NCBI GenBank assembly: GCA_937890525.1
Contig: CALADI010000047.1
Span: 1 to 24,530, forward strand
Source of the DNA: an uncultured Clostridia bacterium
GTDB lineage: Bacteria; Bacillota; Clostridia; Oscillospirales; Oscillospiraceae
Length of the DNA stretch: 24,530 bases
Reading direction: 5' to 3'
Below are positions 7,877 to 15,419 of the stretch, piece after piece. Both the position numbers and the translations under genes were made by a program. How positions within the stretch are numbered: position 1 is the stretch's first letter; every line of letters begins with the position of its first letter. The notes beneath the pieces are model-generated. The model searched no databases. It saw only the letters and a list, made by a program, of their open reading frames with translations, and had not been told where the DNA came from.

Positions 7877-7910
7877 ATTGGAATCATTTGATCAATAGGG
7901 GGTTTATTCT

Positions 7911-8918
7911 GTGAAAAAGATCATTAACAAGCCTGAAAACTTTGTAGACGAGACCATGGAGGGCATCATCTGCGCCTATGGCGACCGGGTGAAGCTGCTC
8001 AATGGGGATAAGCGCATCCTCGTGACCAATATGCCCGTCCCCGAGGGGAAGGTGGGCATCGTGACTGCCGGCGGCAGCGGACATCTGCCTGTGTTCCTTG
8101 GCTATGTGGGTCAGGGTATGCTGGACGGCTGCGCTGTGGGCAATGTGTTTGCATCTCCCTCCGCACAGAAGATGACTGAGATGATCAAGGCCTGCGACCA
8201 TGGCAGCGGCGTCCTGTGCCTGTACGGCAACTACGGCGGAGACAAGATGAACTTTGCCATGGCCTGCGAGGAGGCAGACTTTGACGATATCAAGACCCGC
8301 TCTGTGCTGGTCTGTGATGATGTCTGCTCCAGCCCCAAGGAGACTGCTGAGCGCCGCCGTGGTGTGGCCGGTATGGTCTATGCGTTCAAGATCGCCGGTG
8401 CAGCAGCCGAGAAGATGATGACGCTGGACGAGGTGGCCGATGTGGCGCAGAAGGCGCTGGACAATACCCGCACCATGGGTGTGGCACTGTCTCCGTGCAT
8501 CGTTCCCGAGGTAGGCAAGCCCACTTTCTCCATCAATGATGACGAGATCGAGCTGGGCATGGGCATCCACGGCGAGCCGGGCATCGAGGTCCGCAAGATG
8601 ATGACCGCCGACGAGGTCGCAGAGACTGTTCTGGCGAAGATCACTGCGGATATGCCTCTGCACGCAGGGGACGAGGTGTCCGTGATGGTCAACGGTTTGG
8701 GCGCAACGCCTCTTGAGGAGCAGCTCATCGTCTACCGCAAGCTGCATCAGCTTCTGGCAGACCAGGGCGTCAGCGTGTATATGCCCCACATTGGCGAGTT
8801 CGCCACCTCCATGGAGATGGCAGGCCTGTCCGTGACGGTGATCCGTCTGGATGAGCAGCTCAAGGAGCTGCTGAGAAGCCCCGCTTCCACGCCTTTCTAC
8901 ACCAACCACAATAAGTAA
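7911..8918 (+). CDS. dhaK: Dihydroxyacetone-kinase-family subunit DhaK
   Basis: A 335-aa DhaK-domain protein starting at GTG with AGGGGG about 9 nt upstream. The substrate-binding module of the Dha kinases is recognisable: TAGGSGH with His58, YGNYGGDKMNF with Asp111, and GMGIHGEPG with His220. The last is the residue that in the family forms a covalent hemiaminal with the keto substrate. The otherwise common Glu in GGSGHEP is Leu here, and the surroundings (HLPVFLGYVG) diverge. The substrate may therefore be a larger ketose, such as a four-carbon keto-sugar, rather than dihydroxyacetone. dhaL follows after 13 nt. The usual phosphotransfer partner DhaM is absent. Confidence 0.88.
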   Translation: MKKIINKPENFVDETMEGIICAYGDRVKLLNGDKRILVTNMPVPEGKVGIVTAGGSGHLPVFLGYVGQGMLDGCAVGNVFASPSAQKMTEMIKACDHGSGVLCLYGNYGGDKMNFAMACEEADFDDIKTRSVLVCDDVCSSPKETAERRRGVAGMVYAFKIAGAAAEKMMTLDEVADVAQKALDNTRTMGVALSPCIVPEVGKPTFSINDDEIELGMGIHGEPGIEVRKMMTADEVAETVLAKITADMPLHAGDEVSVMVNGLGATPLEEQLIVYRKLHQLLADQGVSVYMPHIGEFATSMEMAGLSVTVIRLDEQLKELLRSPASTPFYTNHNK

Positions 8919-8931
8919 GGGGGAACCGGGA

Positions 8932-9555
8932 ATGAATGTGCAGAATCTGAAGGGCGCCCTTGGGTGCATCAGCGATATTATGACCGAGAACCGGGATTAT
9001 CTGGTGGAACTGGACTCCCGGAACGGTGACGGCGATCTGGGTATTTCCATGAGCAGCGGCTATCAGGCCGTGCGTGAGTTTGTAAATCAGAACGAAGAGA
9101 CGGATTTGGGCAAGATGCTGCGCAGCTGCAGCTCCGTGTTCAATGAGTCTGCTCCTTCCTCTCTGGGCACCATCACCGCCTTCGGCATGATGGGCATGGC
9201 AAAGGCGCTCAAGGGCAAGACCGAGTGCACGCTGGCGGAACTGGCGGAAGCGATGGATGCGGGCATCCATATGATCATGGATAAGGCCCAGTCCAAGCCC
9301 GGCGAAAAGACCATTCTGGATGCACTGTATCCTGCGGTGGAAGCCCTGAAGGCCCACGCCGCAGAAGATGCTAAGGCTGCTTTTGCCGCTGCTGCTGCGG
9401 CCGCTGCCGAAGGCTCTGAAAGCACCAAGCAGATGCGCTCTGTCCACGGACGGGCAGCATACTACGGAGACAAGAGCATTGGTATGCTGGACGGCGGTTC
9501 CGTCGTTGGCAAGCTGATCTTTGAGGGGATCTCCAACTACTGCCGCCAGAACTGA
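8932..9555 (+). CDS. dhaL: Dihydroxyacetone-kinase-family subunit DhaL
   Basis: A 207-aa all-helical nucleotide-binding subunit. The Mg-binding aspartates are in place (LDSRNGDGDLG: Asp28, Asp33, Asp35). The usual DxDHG has Leu for His, and the downstream GGSSG nucleotide loop is replaced by ESAPSSLG. The C-terminal region retains RSVHGRAAYYGDKSIGMLDGGS, equivalent to the family's GRASYLGERS...DPGA segment. A poly-Ala stretch lies near residues 144-159. It should act with DhaK to phosphorylate a keto compound. With no PTS DhaM nearby, ATP is the more likely phosphoryl donor, by inference. Confidence 0.85.
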   Translation: MNVQNLKGALGCISDIMTENRDYLVELDSRNGDGDLGISMSSGYQAVREFVNQNEETDLGKMLRSCSSVFNESAPSSLGTITAFGMMGMAKALKGKTECTLAELAEAMDAGIHMIMDKAQSKPGEKTILDALYPAVEALKAHAAEDAKAAFAAAAAAAAEGSESTKQMRSVHGRAAYYGDKSIGMLDGGSVVGKLIFEGISNYCRQN

Positions 9556-9585
9556 TTGGAAGCAGGCGTAGAACAAGGAGAAGCT

Positions 9586-10869
9586 ATGGATAGAAAGATT
9601 TATGACACCTATGTAAAACTGCTGGAGGAGGAACTGGTACCGGCGTTAGGCTGTACCGAGCCGATCGCCATTGCGTACGCAGCGGCGAAGGCTCGTGAAG
9701 TGCTGGGGCAGATGCCCCAAAAGGTAGAGCTGTTCCTCAGCGGCAGCATCATCAAGAATGTAAAGGGTGTGACTGTGCCCAATTCCGGCGGGCTCAAGGG
9801 CATTGAGATCGCTGCTATGATGGGCGTAGTCGGCGGCGATGCCCAGCGGGAGCTGGAAGTCCTGCAAACCGTGAGTCCCGAGCACATCAGCGCCGCCCGT
9901 GAGATGGTGGCTCAGGGTGTCTGCCGCTACGATTTGGCAGATACCACCGATAATCTGTACATTTTGGTGCGTGCCGAAGCAGAGGAGCACAGCGCCGTGG
10001 TGGAGATCAAGACCACCCACACCAACATCACCAAGATCGAAAAGGACGGCAAGATCCAGTTCCAGCGGGATGAGATCCACACGGCCAGCTTCTCCGGCAA
10101 GGAGAAGCTGGATCGGGAACTGCTGAATGTGCGGGACATCCTCACTTTTGCCAACGAGGTGGATCTTGCGGATGTGCGTGATACGCTGGAGCGTCAGATC
10201 AACTTCAATACCGCCATCTCTCAGGAGGGGCTGACCAACGATTACGGGGTGAAGGTGGGCAAGAACCTGCTGAAGAACCATCCCGATGCGGATGTGCGTA
10301 CCCGTGCCAAGGCTGCGGCCGCGGCAGGCTCCGATGCCCGGATGAGCGGCTGCGCCATGCCCGTGGTCATCAACTCCGGCAGCGGCAATCAGGGCATGAC
10401 CGTGTCCCTGCCCATCATCGAGTACGCCAAGGAATTGGGTTCCACGCAGGAGCAGCTTCTGCGGGCGCTGACTTTGGGCAACCTGATTGCCCTGCACCAG
10501 AAGCGTTATATCGGCGCTCTGTCCGCCTTCTGCGGTGCGGTGTGTGCCGGCGCTGCTGCAGGTGCGGGCGTGGCATACCTCCACGGCGCAGGATACGATG
10601 AGATCTGCGGTATCCTCACCAATGCGCTGGGCGCTGCCGGCGGCATCGTCTGTGACGGTGCCAAGCCTTCCTGCGCAGCCAAGATCGCAGCTTCCGTGGA
10701 AGCGGCGCTGCTGGGCTGGGATATGAGCCGGGATGGGGATGTGTTTGCCGACGGCGAGGGTCTGGTGAAGGAAGACATCGAAAAGACCATCCAGAGCGTG
10801 ACCCGCATGGGCCGTGAGGGCATGCGTTCCACCAATGAAGAGATCCTGAATATCATGGTGGGCAAATAA
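9586..10869 (+). CDS. L-cysteine desulfidase / UPF0597 (CyuA-like) family protein
   Basis: A 427-aa protein of the UPF0597 family, related to the alpha/beta parts of Fe-S L-serine dehydratase. Members such as CyuA/YhaM and archaeal L-cysteine desulfidase degrade L-cysteine to pyruvate, ammonia and sulfide with a [4Fe-4S] cluster. The sequence shows the family start LVPALGCTEPIAIAYAAA (Cys23), SGSIIKNVKGVTVPNSGG, GCAMPVVINSGSGNQG and a late Cys set (Cys316, Cys356, Cys363) suited to hold a cluster. The ATG at 9586 follows AAGGAG; an upstream TTG-start extension lacks a ribosome site. In this operon the true substrate may be a cysteine- or serine-like intermediate of the pathway. It is followed by a 13-bp hairpin. 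Confidence 0.87.
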   Translation: MDRKIYDTYVKLLEEELVPALGCTEPIAIAYAAAKAREVLGQMPQKVELFLSGSIIKNVKGVTVPNSGGLKGIEIAAMMGVVGGDAQRELEVLQTVSPEHISAAREMVAQGVCRYDLADTTDNLYILVRAEAEEHSAVVEIKTTHTNITKIEKDGKIQFQRDEIHTASFSGKEKLDRELLNVRDILTFANEVDLADVRDTLERQINFNTAISQEGLTNDYGVKVGKNLLKNHPDADVRTRAKAAAAAGSDARMSGCAMPVVINSGSGNQGMTVSLPIIEYAKELGSTQEQLLRALTLGNLIALHQKRYIGALSAFCGAVCAGAAAGAGVAYLHGAGYDEICGILTNALGAAGGIVCDGAKPSCAAKIAASVEAALLGWDMSRDGDVFADGEGLVKEDIEKTIQSVTRMGREGMRSTNEEILNIMVGK

Positions 10870-10888
10870 GACAAAGAGACCTTCCATG

Positions 10889-10919
10889 GTCTGTCTGCCC
10901 GAATCCCGGGCAGACAGAC
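10889..10919 (+). other. Intercistronic 13-bp stem-loop
   Basis: Perfect arms at 10889-10901 and 10907-10919 (GTCTGTCTGCCCG and its complement) enclose a 5-nt loop in the 78-bp gap between the UPF0597 gene and the kinase gene. There is no T-run after it. It is more likely an mRNA-processing or partial-termination element than a full stop. Confidence 0.7.
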
Positions 10920-10947
10920 ACATTTCCGGAAAGGGGAAAGTTGATAC

Positions 10948-11877
10948 ATGAAGCAGAAAATTACAGTTTTTGGCAGCTTTGCCGCTGATCTGACGGGCAG
11001 AACGCCCCATCTTCCCGCCCCCGGCGAGACGGTGAAGGGCTCTGTGTTCCGCATGGGAGCCGGCGGCAAGGGCTTTAATCAGGCTGTTGCCGCCAAGAAG
11101 GTGGGGGCGGATGTGACGGTGGTCACCAAGATCGCCAAGGACGCCTTCGGTCAGCTGGCGCTGGATACCATGCAGTCGCTGTCCATGGATACCTCCCACA
11201 TCCTGTATTCCCAGACCTCCGGTACGGGCATTGCCCTGATCATGGTGGACGAGAACACCAGCCAGAACGAGATCGTCATCGTTCCCGGTGCCTGCGGTGA
11301 GATCACCATGGAGGAAGTGGAAGCCTGCGCCCCTCTGATCCGGGAGAGTGACTATCTGCTGGTTCAGTTCGAGATCAATCTGGATGCGCTGACCAAGGTC
11401 ATGGAGATCGCCCATGAGGCGGGGGTCAAGGTGATCCTGAATCCTGCACCCTGTCAGCAGGTGCCCGACTCCCTGCTTGCCATGGCAGACATGGTCACCC
11501 CCAATGAATCCGAAGCCGAGGGACTGACCGGCATCTGCGTGGATTCCGAGGAATCCGCTGCAAAGGCTGCCCAATGGCTCCACAGCAAGGGCATCGCACA
11601 GGTGGTCATCACCTTGGGCAGCCGGGGCGTATTCGTATCCTCCGATGGCCGTCAGGAGCTGATCCCCTCCTTCCAGGTGAACGCGGTGGACACCACCGGC
11701 GCCGGTGATGCCTTCAACGGCGGCCTGGTGGCAGGTCTTGCCGAAGACATGGACATCTGGCAGGCAGCCCGGTTTGCCAGCGCCGTGGCCGGCGTTTCCG
11801 TGACCCGCTACGGCACCGCTCCCTCCATGCCTACCCGAGAGGAAGCGGAAGCACTGCTGTCTCAGGGACAGATCTAA
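10948..11877 (+). CDS. Ribokinase-like PfkB-family carbohydrate kinase
   Basis: A 309-aa PfkB/ribokinase-fold kinase. The N-terminal GSFAADLTGRTPHLPAPGET, the substrate-lid motif GAGGKGFNQAVAAKKVGA (about 38-55) and the C-terminal signature DTTGAGDAFNGG (248-259) with catalytic Asp254 are all intact. Overall length and spacing match ribokinase (RbsK). GGCGAC-type nucleoside kinases are less similar. It lies between the UPF0597 enzyme and the dehydrogenase, 17 nt from the next start. It probably phosphorylates a sugar or sugar-like intermediate of the imported compound; ribose itself is not established. GGAAAGGGG precedes the ATG. Confidence 0.88.
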   Translation: MKQKITVFGSFAADLTGRTPHLPAPGETVKGSVFRMGAGGKGFNQAVAAKKVGADVTVVTKIAKDAFGQLALDTMQSLSMDTSHILYSQTSGTGIALIMVDENTSQNEIVIVPGACGEITMEEVEACAPLIRESDYLLVQFEINLDALTKVMEIAHEAGVKVILNPAPCQQVPDSLLAMADMVTPNESEAEGLTGICVDSEESAAKAAQWLHSKGIAQVVITLGSRGVFVSSDGRQELIPSFQVNAVDTTGAGDAFNGGLVAGLAEDMDIWQAARFASAVAGVSVTRYGTAPSMPTREEAEALLSQGQI

Positions 11878-11894
11878 AGAAAGAGCGTGGCACC

Positions 11895-12689
11895 ATGGAT
11901 CTTGGATTAAAGGGAAAAACCGCCGTAGTCACCGGCGGCAGCAAGGGCATCGGATTCTCCATCGCTCAGACCTTCCTGCAGGAAGGGGCAAATGTGGCTA
12001 TCTGCGCCCGGGATCAGAAACAGCTGGCGGAAGCGGCGGCGGAACTGGCACCCTACGGTCAGGTCATGGCGGTGGCGCTGGATGCTTCCGACGATACCCA
12101 AGTCTACGATTTCGCCCGGCAGGTGTATGAGCGCTTTGGCAGCATCGATTGCTGGGTCAACAATGTGGGCGCTTCCGCCCAGAGAAAAGGGGAGGAGTAC
12201 ACCGACGATCAGATCGACTGGATCGTGAATGTGTGCTTCAAATCCGTCATCTACGGCTGTCAGGCGGCGTTCCGCTACATGAAGCACACCGGCGGCAGCA
12301 TCGTGAACATCAGTTCCCTTGCCGCCAGATGCGGCACCGTGGGAAGAAGCACCCTCTATGGACCGCTGAAATCCGCCGTGGCGAACCTCGCTACCATGTA
12401 TGCCGGAGAATATGCGGCATACGGCGTACGGGTGAATGCGGTGCTGCCGGGGTTCACCTTGACCCCTGCCGTAGCACGAACCATTCCCGATGAGGAGTTG
12501 GAGCGCAATGCCCAAGGGACGCTGCTGCATCGTCCCGCCCAGCCGGAGGAGATCGCCACAGCGGTGGTATTCCTGTGCGGCAATCGTGCCAGCTATATTA
12601 CGGCAACAACGCTGGAAGTCTCCGGCGGACGCAGCGTGGTGCTGAACCCGTCTTATTCGTATGACCAGAGGGCAGCTTTGCAGGACTGA
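11895..12689 (+). CDS. Short-chain dehydrogenase/reductase (SDR) family oxidoreductase
   Basis: A 264-aa classical SDR. The cofactor loop TGGSKGIG is at 13-20, the structural motif NNVG at 89-92, and the catalytic set is Asn112 / Ser140 or Ser141 / Tyr155 / Lys159 (YGPLK). A C-terminal segment for substrate specificity follows (ATTLEVSGGRSVVLNPSY). The usual NNAG is NNVG here. The residue at the end of beta-2 (CARD) suggests NADP(H) preference, which is only a hint. In the cluster it likely oxidises an alcohol to, or reduces, the keto compound handled by the DhaKL kinase. Confidence 0.9.
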   Translation: MDLGLKGKTAVVTGGSKGIGFSIAQTFLQEGANVAICARDQKQLAEAAAELAPYGQVMAVALDASDDTQVYDFARQVYERFGSIDCWVNNVGASAQRKGEEYTDDQIDWIVNVCFKSVIYGCQAAFRYMKHTGGSIVNISSLAARCGTVGRSTLYGPLKSAVANLATMYAGEYAAYGVRVNAVLPGFTLTPAVARTIPDEELERNAQGTLLHRPAQPEEIATAVVFLCGNRASYITATTLEVSGGRSVVLNPSYSYDQRAALQD

Positions 12690-12763
12690 TCCTAGGGCTG
12701 CTCGGTTACATCCTAAATTTATCATTCCAAATCACATTTTAACGCAACAAGGAGGACTTACCT

Positions 12764-13792
12764 ATGAATCGCAAAGAACTGGTGAAGAAGACTTTCCACA
12801 ACGAGCCCACCGACAAGCTGCTGGTCGGCTTCTGGCATCACTATCTGGAGGACGAACTGGTGGACGGTCTGCACAACCCCGAGTATGTGGTGCAGAATCT
12901 GGAAGGCGCCAAGAAGTTTAAGGACGAGTTTGACCCCGACTTCGTCAAGGTTATGACCGATGGCCTGTTCTTCATGCCCTTCAACTACGAGGATGTCCAC
13001 TGTGCATCCGATCTGAAGAACCTGAAGGCCACCGACGAGATGGATCTGTATTTCGAGAAGGCTGTGGAGTTCGCCAAGAACACCCGTGCCATCTACGGGG
13101 ACGATGTTTACATGTTCTACAATGTGTTCTCCCCCTGCTTCCAGGTGAACCACAGAATGAATCAGGTGCATCCTGAGATGTTCGCCCACTCCGAGGAGGC
13201 TCCCATCGCCCAGATGCTGAAGGAAGATCCCGCCGCTGTGAAGGTGGCGCTGGATCTGGTGGCAGACTACACCGAGAAGATCATCGACGCCGTTGTGGGC
13301 GCAGGCATTGCCGACGGCATCTACTTCAGCGTGTCCTGCTTCAACCGCGGCATCGAGCACGACACCTACAGAACCTATGTGACCCCCGGTGAGCACCGCA
13401 TCATTGCCAAGGCCAACTCCCTGCAGGAGGACAACCTGCTGCACATCTGCGGCTGGAGAGGCATGCGCAACGATCTGAGCATCTTCGACGACTACGATTT
13501 CAGCGTCATCAACTGGGCTGTCCATGCTGAGCATGTGTCCGTGGCTGAGGGCAAGAAGATGTTCAAGGGCAAGTGCGTCATCGGCGGCTACGGCAACAAC
13601 AACACCGACCTGCTGTGCACCGGCACCAAGGAAGAGATCCAGGCCGTGGTGGAGAAGATCGTGGACGAGGCCGGCACCACCGGCGTCATCATCGGCGCAG
13701 ACTGCACCATCCACCTGGATACTCCCTACGAGCATCTGCATTGGGTGTACGAGAAGGCGGAGGAGATCTCCGACCGCCTGCTGAGAAAGTAA
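12764..13792 (+). CDS. UroD/MtaA-superfamily protein, putative zinc-dependent methyltransferase
   Basis: A 342-aa member of the uroporphyrinogen decarboxylase superfamily. It is not a typical HemE: the sequence carries LLHICGW (His227-x-Cys229) and later GADC (Cys314). This reproduces the HxC...C zinc-ligand pattern of MtaA/MtbA-type methylcobalamin:thiol methyltransferases. No corrinoid protein or coenzyme-M gene is nearby. It is the last gene of the operon, with AAGGAGG before the ATG and a strong terminator after it. Its placement with a Fe-S lyase, two kinases and an SDR suggests methyl transfer to or from a thiol-containing intermediate, which is inference. Confidence 0.83.
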   Translation: MNRKELVKKTFHNEPTDKLLVGFWHHYLEDELVDGLHNPEYVVQNLEGAKKFKDEFDPDFVKVMTDGLFFMPFNYEDVHCASDLKNLKATDEMDLYFEKAVEFAKNTRAIYGDDVYMFYNVFSPCFQVNHRMNQVHPEMFAHSEEAPIAQMLKEDPAAVKVALDLVADYTEKIIDAVVGAGIADGIYFSVSCFNRGIEHDTYRTYVTPGEHRIIAKANSLQEDNLLHICGWRGMRNDLSIFDDYDFSVINWAVHAEHVSVAEGKKMFKGKCVIGGYGNNNTDLLCTGTKEEIQAVVEKIVDEAGTTGVIIGADCTIHLDTPYEHLHWVYEKAEEISDRLLRK

Positions 13793-13845
13793 AACGCGTT
13801 ATGCCGGGCGGAAGTCCGTCCGAAACAATTCCCTCCAAATTGCGG

Positions 13846-13884
13846 GCACGCCGGAACATGGTTCCGGCGTGCTTGCGTATATTT
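13846..13884 (+). terminator. Terminator of the importer/catabolic operon
   Basis: A perfect 12-bp GC-rich hairpin (13846-13857 and 13861-13872, 3-nt loop ATG) is followed by a T-rich stretch ending TATATTTT. It closes the cluster that began at the substrate-binding gene. Confidence 0.88.
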
Positions 13885-13889
13885 TGGGG

Positions 13890-13917
13890 TTGACAAGGGG
13901 AAAAGAATTGATATAAT
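13890..13917 (+). promoter_or_regulatory. Near-consensus sigma-A promoter
   Basis: TTGACA (13890-13895) and TATAAT (13912-13917), both perfect, are separated by 16 bp. The first TGAACAATGTTCA operator begins on the last base of the -10, so a bound repressor would occlude the start site. Confidence 0.92.
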
Positions 13918-13929
13918 GAACAATGTTCA
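13917..13929. promoter_or_regulatory. Palindromic operator, copy 1 (TGAACAATGTTCA)
   Basis: A perfect 13-bp palindrome overlaps the -10/+1 region of a very strong promoter. An identical copy lies 84 bp downstream. Such short dyads with a one-base centre are typical of TetR-family repressors. No TetR gene is in the window, so the regulator is unknown. Confidence 0.8.
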
Positions 13930-13989
13930 ATATAAAGATCCGGTGCAAAGGATCTAAAAAAACACCCCGGAGGGACTCCGGGCATTTTT
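13924..13989 (+). ncRNA. Candidate ~65-nt small RNA or attenuated leader
   Basis: A transcript from the strong promoter would start near 13924. It would fold a 6-bp hairpin (AGATCC/GGATCT, 13936-13955), then meet a terminator hairpin ending near 13989. It would be about 65 nt and contain no ORF. It could be a stable small RNA or the product of attenuation in front of the membrane-protein gene. Confidence 0.4.
13966..13989 (+). terminator. Attenuator/terminator within the leader
   Basis: The arms CCCGGAG (13966-13972) and CTCCGGG (13976-13982) form a tight 3-nt-loop hairpin followed by CATTTTT. It sits between the promoter and the first gene (start 14041), so full-length transcription needs readthrough. 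Confidence 0.75.
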
Positions 13990-14000
13990 ATGAACATAAT

Positions 14001-14013
14001 TGAACAATGTTCA
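14001..14013. promoter_or_regulatory. Palindromic operator, copy 2 (TGAACAATGTTCA)
   Basis: Exact second copy of the palindrome, preceded at 13991 by an extra half-site TGAACA. It lies downstream of the attenuator and 27 bp before the membrane-protein start. It could serve as a roadblock or looping partner for the first copy. Confidence 0.75.
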
Positions 14014-14040
14014 TTTATTGCAAGAAAGTGAGGAATTCAT

Positions 14041-14706
14041 ATGCAAGCAGTGGTAGAAACAGTATTTGATGCGGTGTATTTGCTCAGCGTCATTGCCATC
14101 GGGATCACCATGATCCGCAAGAGCAATGGAAATGGTCAGTACCGGCTGTTTGGGATCATGGCGGTGGTGCTGGGGGCAGGCGATGCCTTCCATCTAATCC
14201 CCCGGGCGCTGGCGCTGTGTACCACCGGGCTGGATCAGTTTACGGTGGCGCTGGGGATGGGTAAGTTCATCACCTCCATCACCATGACCGTGTTCTATGT
14301 GATTCTATACTATGTGTGGCGGGCACGCTATCAGATCCAAGGGAAGAATGGGCTGACGGCGGCGGTCTATCTGCTGGCGGCTGCACGGATCGTACTCTGC
14401 CTGTTCCCCCAGAACCAGTGGCTCAGCGCAGAAGCACCCCTGTCTTGGGGCATTTACCGCAACATTCCCTTTGCCCTCATGGGTCTGCTCATCATCGTGC
14501 TGTTCTACCGCAGCGCCCGCAAGACCGGGGACACTCAGTTCCGCCATATGTGGCTGACCATCGTGCTCAGCTTTGCGTTTTATATCCCTGTGGTGCTCTG
14601 GGCGGATACCATCCCCATGATCGGTATGCTCATGATCCCCAAGACCTGCGCCTATGTGTGGACGGTTCTCATTGGATACTGGGCGATGAAGGCAGAGCAG
14701 AAGTAA
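14041..14706 (+). CDS. Polytopic membrane protein of unknown function
   Basis: A 221-aa protein with about seven hydrophobic segments. There is a short N-terminal segment (VYLLSVIAIGITMI), then several helices linked by short loops (RKSNGNGQYR, RARYQIQGKNG, YRSARKTGDTQFRHM). I do not recognise a named family. GTGAGG about 8 nt upstream supports the ATG. The next gene, encoding a membrane [4Fe-4S] protein, begins about 38 bp after the stop with no terminator, so the two form an operon. They may work together in a membrane redox or sensing role. Expression appears tightly controlled by the twin-palindrome leader. Confidence 0.7.
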   Translation: MQAVVETVFDAVYLLSVIAIGITMIRKSNGNGQYRLFGIMAVVLGAGDAFHLIPRALALCTTGLDQFTVALGMGKFITSITMTVFYVILYYVWRARYQIQGKNGLTAAVYLLAAARIVLCLFPQNQWLSAEAPLSWGIYRNIPFALMGLLIIVLFYRSARKTGDTQFRHMWLTIVLSFAFYIPVVLWADTIPMIGMLMIPKTCAYVWTVLIGYWAMKAEQK

Positions 14707-14744
14707 GAAACAAGAGGTGAGCGTGCTCAGAAAGGGGGATGACG

Positions 14745-15284
14745 ATGTTCTTTGCAGTGCTGCTGCTCCTGCTGGCAGTGGGAGGACGATGGGCTTGCTC
14801 GTGGGTCTGTCCCATGGGATTTATTCAGGACTTGATGCACCGCATCCCCTTTGGGAAAAAGTTCTCCAAACTGCCTGGGGAGCGGCATCTTCGGAAAATC
14901 AAGTATGTTCTGCTGGGGGCGCTGTGTCTGCTGATCCCGCTGGGGATCATCCCCGGTGCGCTGAACGGAGCGAGCCGCCTTGCGGTGAAGCTGGTGGGAT
15001 TCTCCACGGTGTTTCTTCTTTCGATTCCGGTGTACCGGCCTTTTTGCAAGTATCTGTGTCCCTTTGGCGTGGTCTTGGGAGCCTTTAACAAGGTGTCCGT
15101 GGGACGGTTGGAGGTTACAGACTCCTGCAACAACTGCGGTCTGTGCCGAAGGAAGTGTCCCATGGATCTTACGCCCTATGCCGACCCCAACCATATGGAG
15201 TGCATCCGCTGTGGGGCATGCATGAAGTGCTGCCCCCGGGGCGCGATCCAATCCCATACCCCCGGCGGGAAAGAACACAAATGA
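14745..15284 (+). CDS. Membrane-bound 4Fe-4S protein (NapH/polyferredoxin-like)
   Basis: A 179-aa protein. The N-terminal hydrophobic segment is followed by CSWVCPMG (Cys18, Cys22). Middle hydrophobic segments lead to a second CKYLCPFG motif, and the C-terminal half has two ferredoxin motifs, CNNCGLCRRKCP and CIRCGACMKCCP. This layout matches the short NapH/CcoG-type membrane ferredoxins that pass electrons across or along the membrane. The start at 14745 is preferred because GGGGG lies 6 nt upstream; the ATG at 14739 abuts the purine run. The electron donor and acceptor are not evident from neighbours apart from the co-transcribed membrane protein. Confidence 0.82.
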   Translation: MFFAVLLLLLAVGGRWACSWVCPMGFIQDLMHRIPFGKKFSKLPGERHLRKIKYVLLGALCLLIPLGIIPGALNGASRLAVKLVGFSTVFLLSIPVYRPFCKYLCPFGVVLGAFNKVSVGRLEVTDSCNNCGLCRRKCPMDLTPYADPNHMECIRCGACMKCCPRGAIQSHTPGGKEHK

Positions 15285-15290
15285 AAATCC

Positions 15291-15328
15291 AAAAAGATGG
15301 AGTGAACACCGGTTCACTCCATCTTTTT
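15291..15328. terminator. Bidirectional intrinsic terminator
   Basis: A perfect 17-bp stem (arms 15291-15307 and 15312-15328, loop ACCG) has A5 at its 5' foot and T5 at its 3' foot, so it can stop transcription from either side. It ends the membrane Fe-S operon and marks the left edge of the AT-richer stretch. Confidence 0.92.
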
Positions 15329-15419
15329 CACAAGATACGCTGATGACCGAGGAGGCACGCATAAATGACAATATTCTGGTCTGAATGTTATAAATATCCT
15401 TATTATTGGACTTACTGCG

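Noticed and set aside
9646..11583. A 645-codon minus-strand open frame
   Set aside because: It is antisense to two well-supported genes (UPF0597 protein and ribokinase-like kinase), has His/Gly/Leu-rich shadow composition and no family motifs.
12690..12763. Internal promoter before the UroD/MtaA-like gene
   Set aside because: A TATCAT-like -10 is present at 12720-12725 but there is no acceptable -35 at 16-18 bp; readthrough from the operon suffices.
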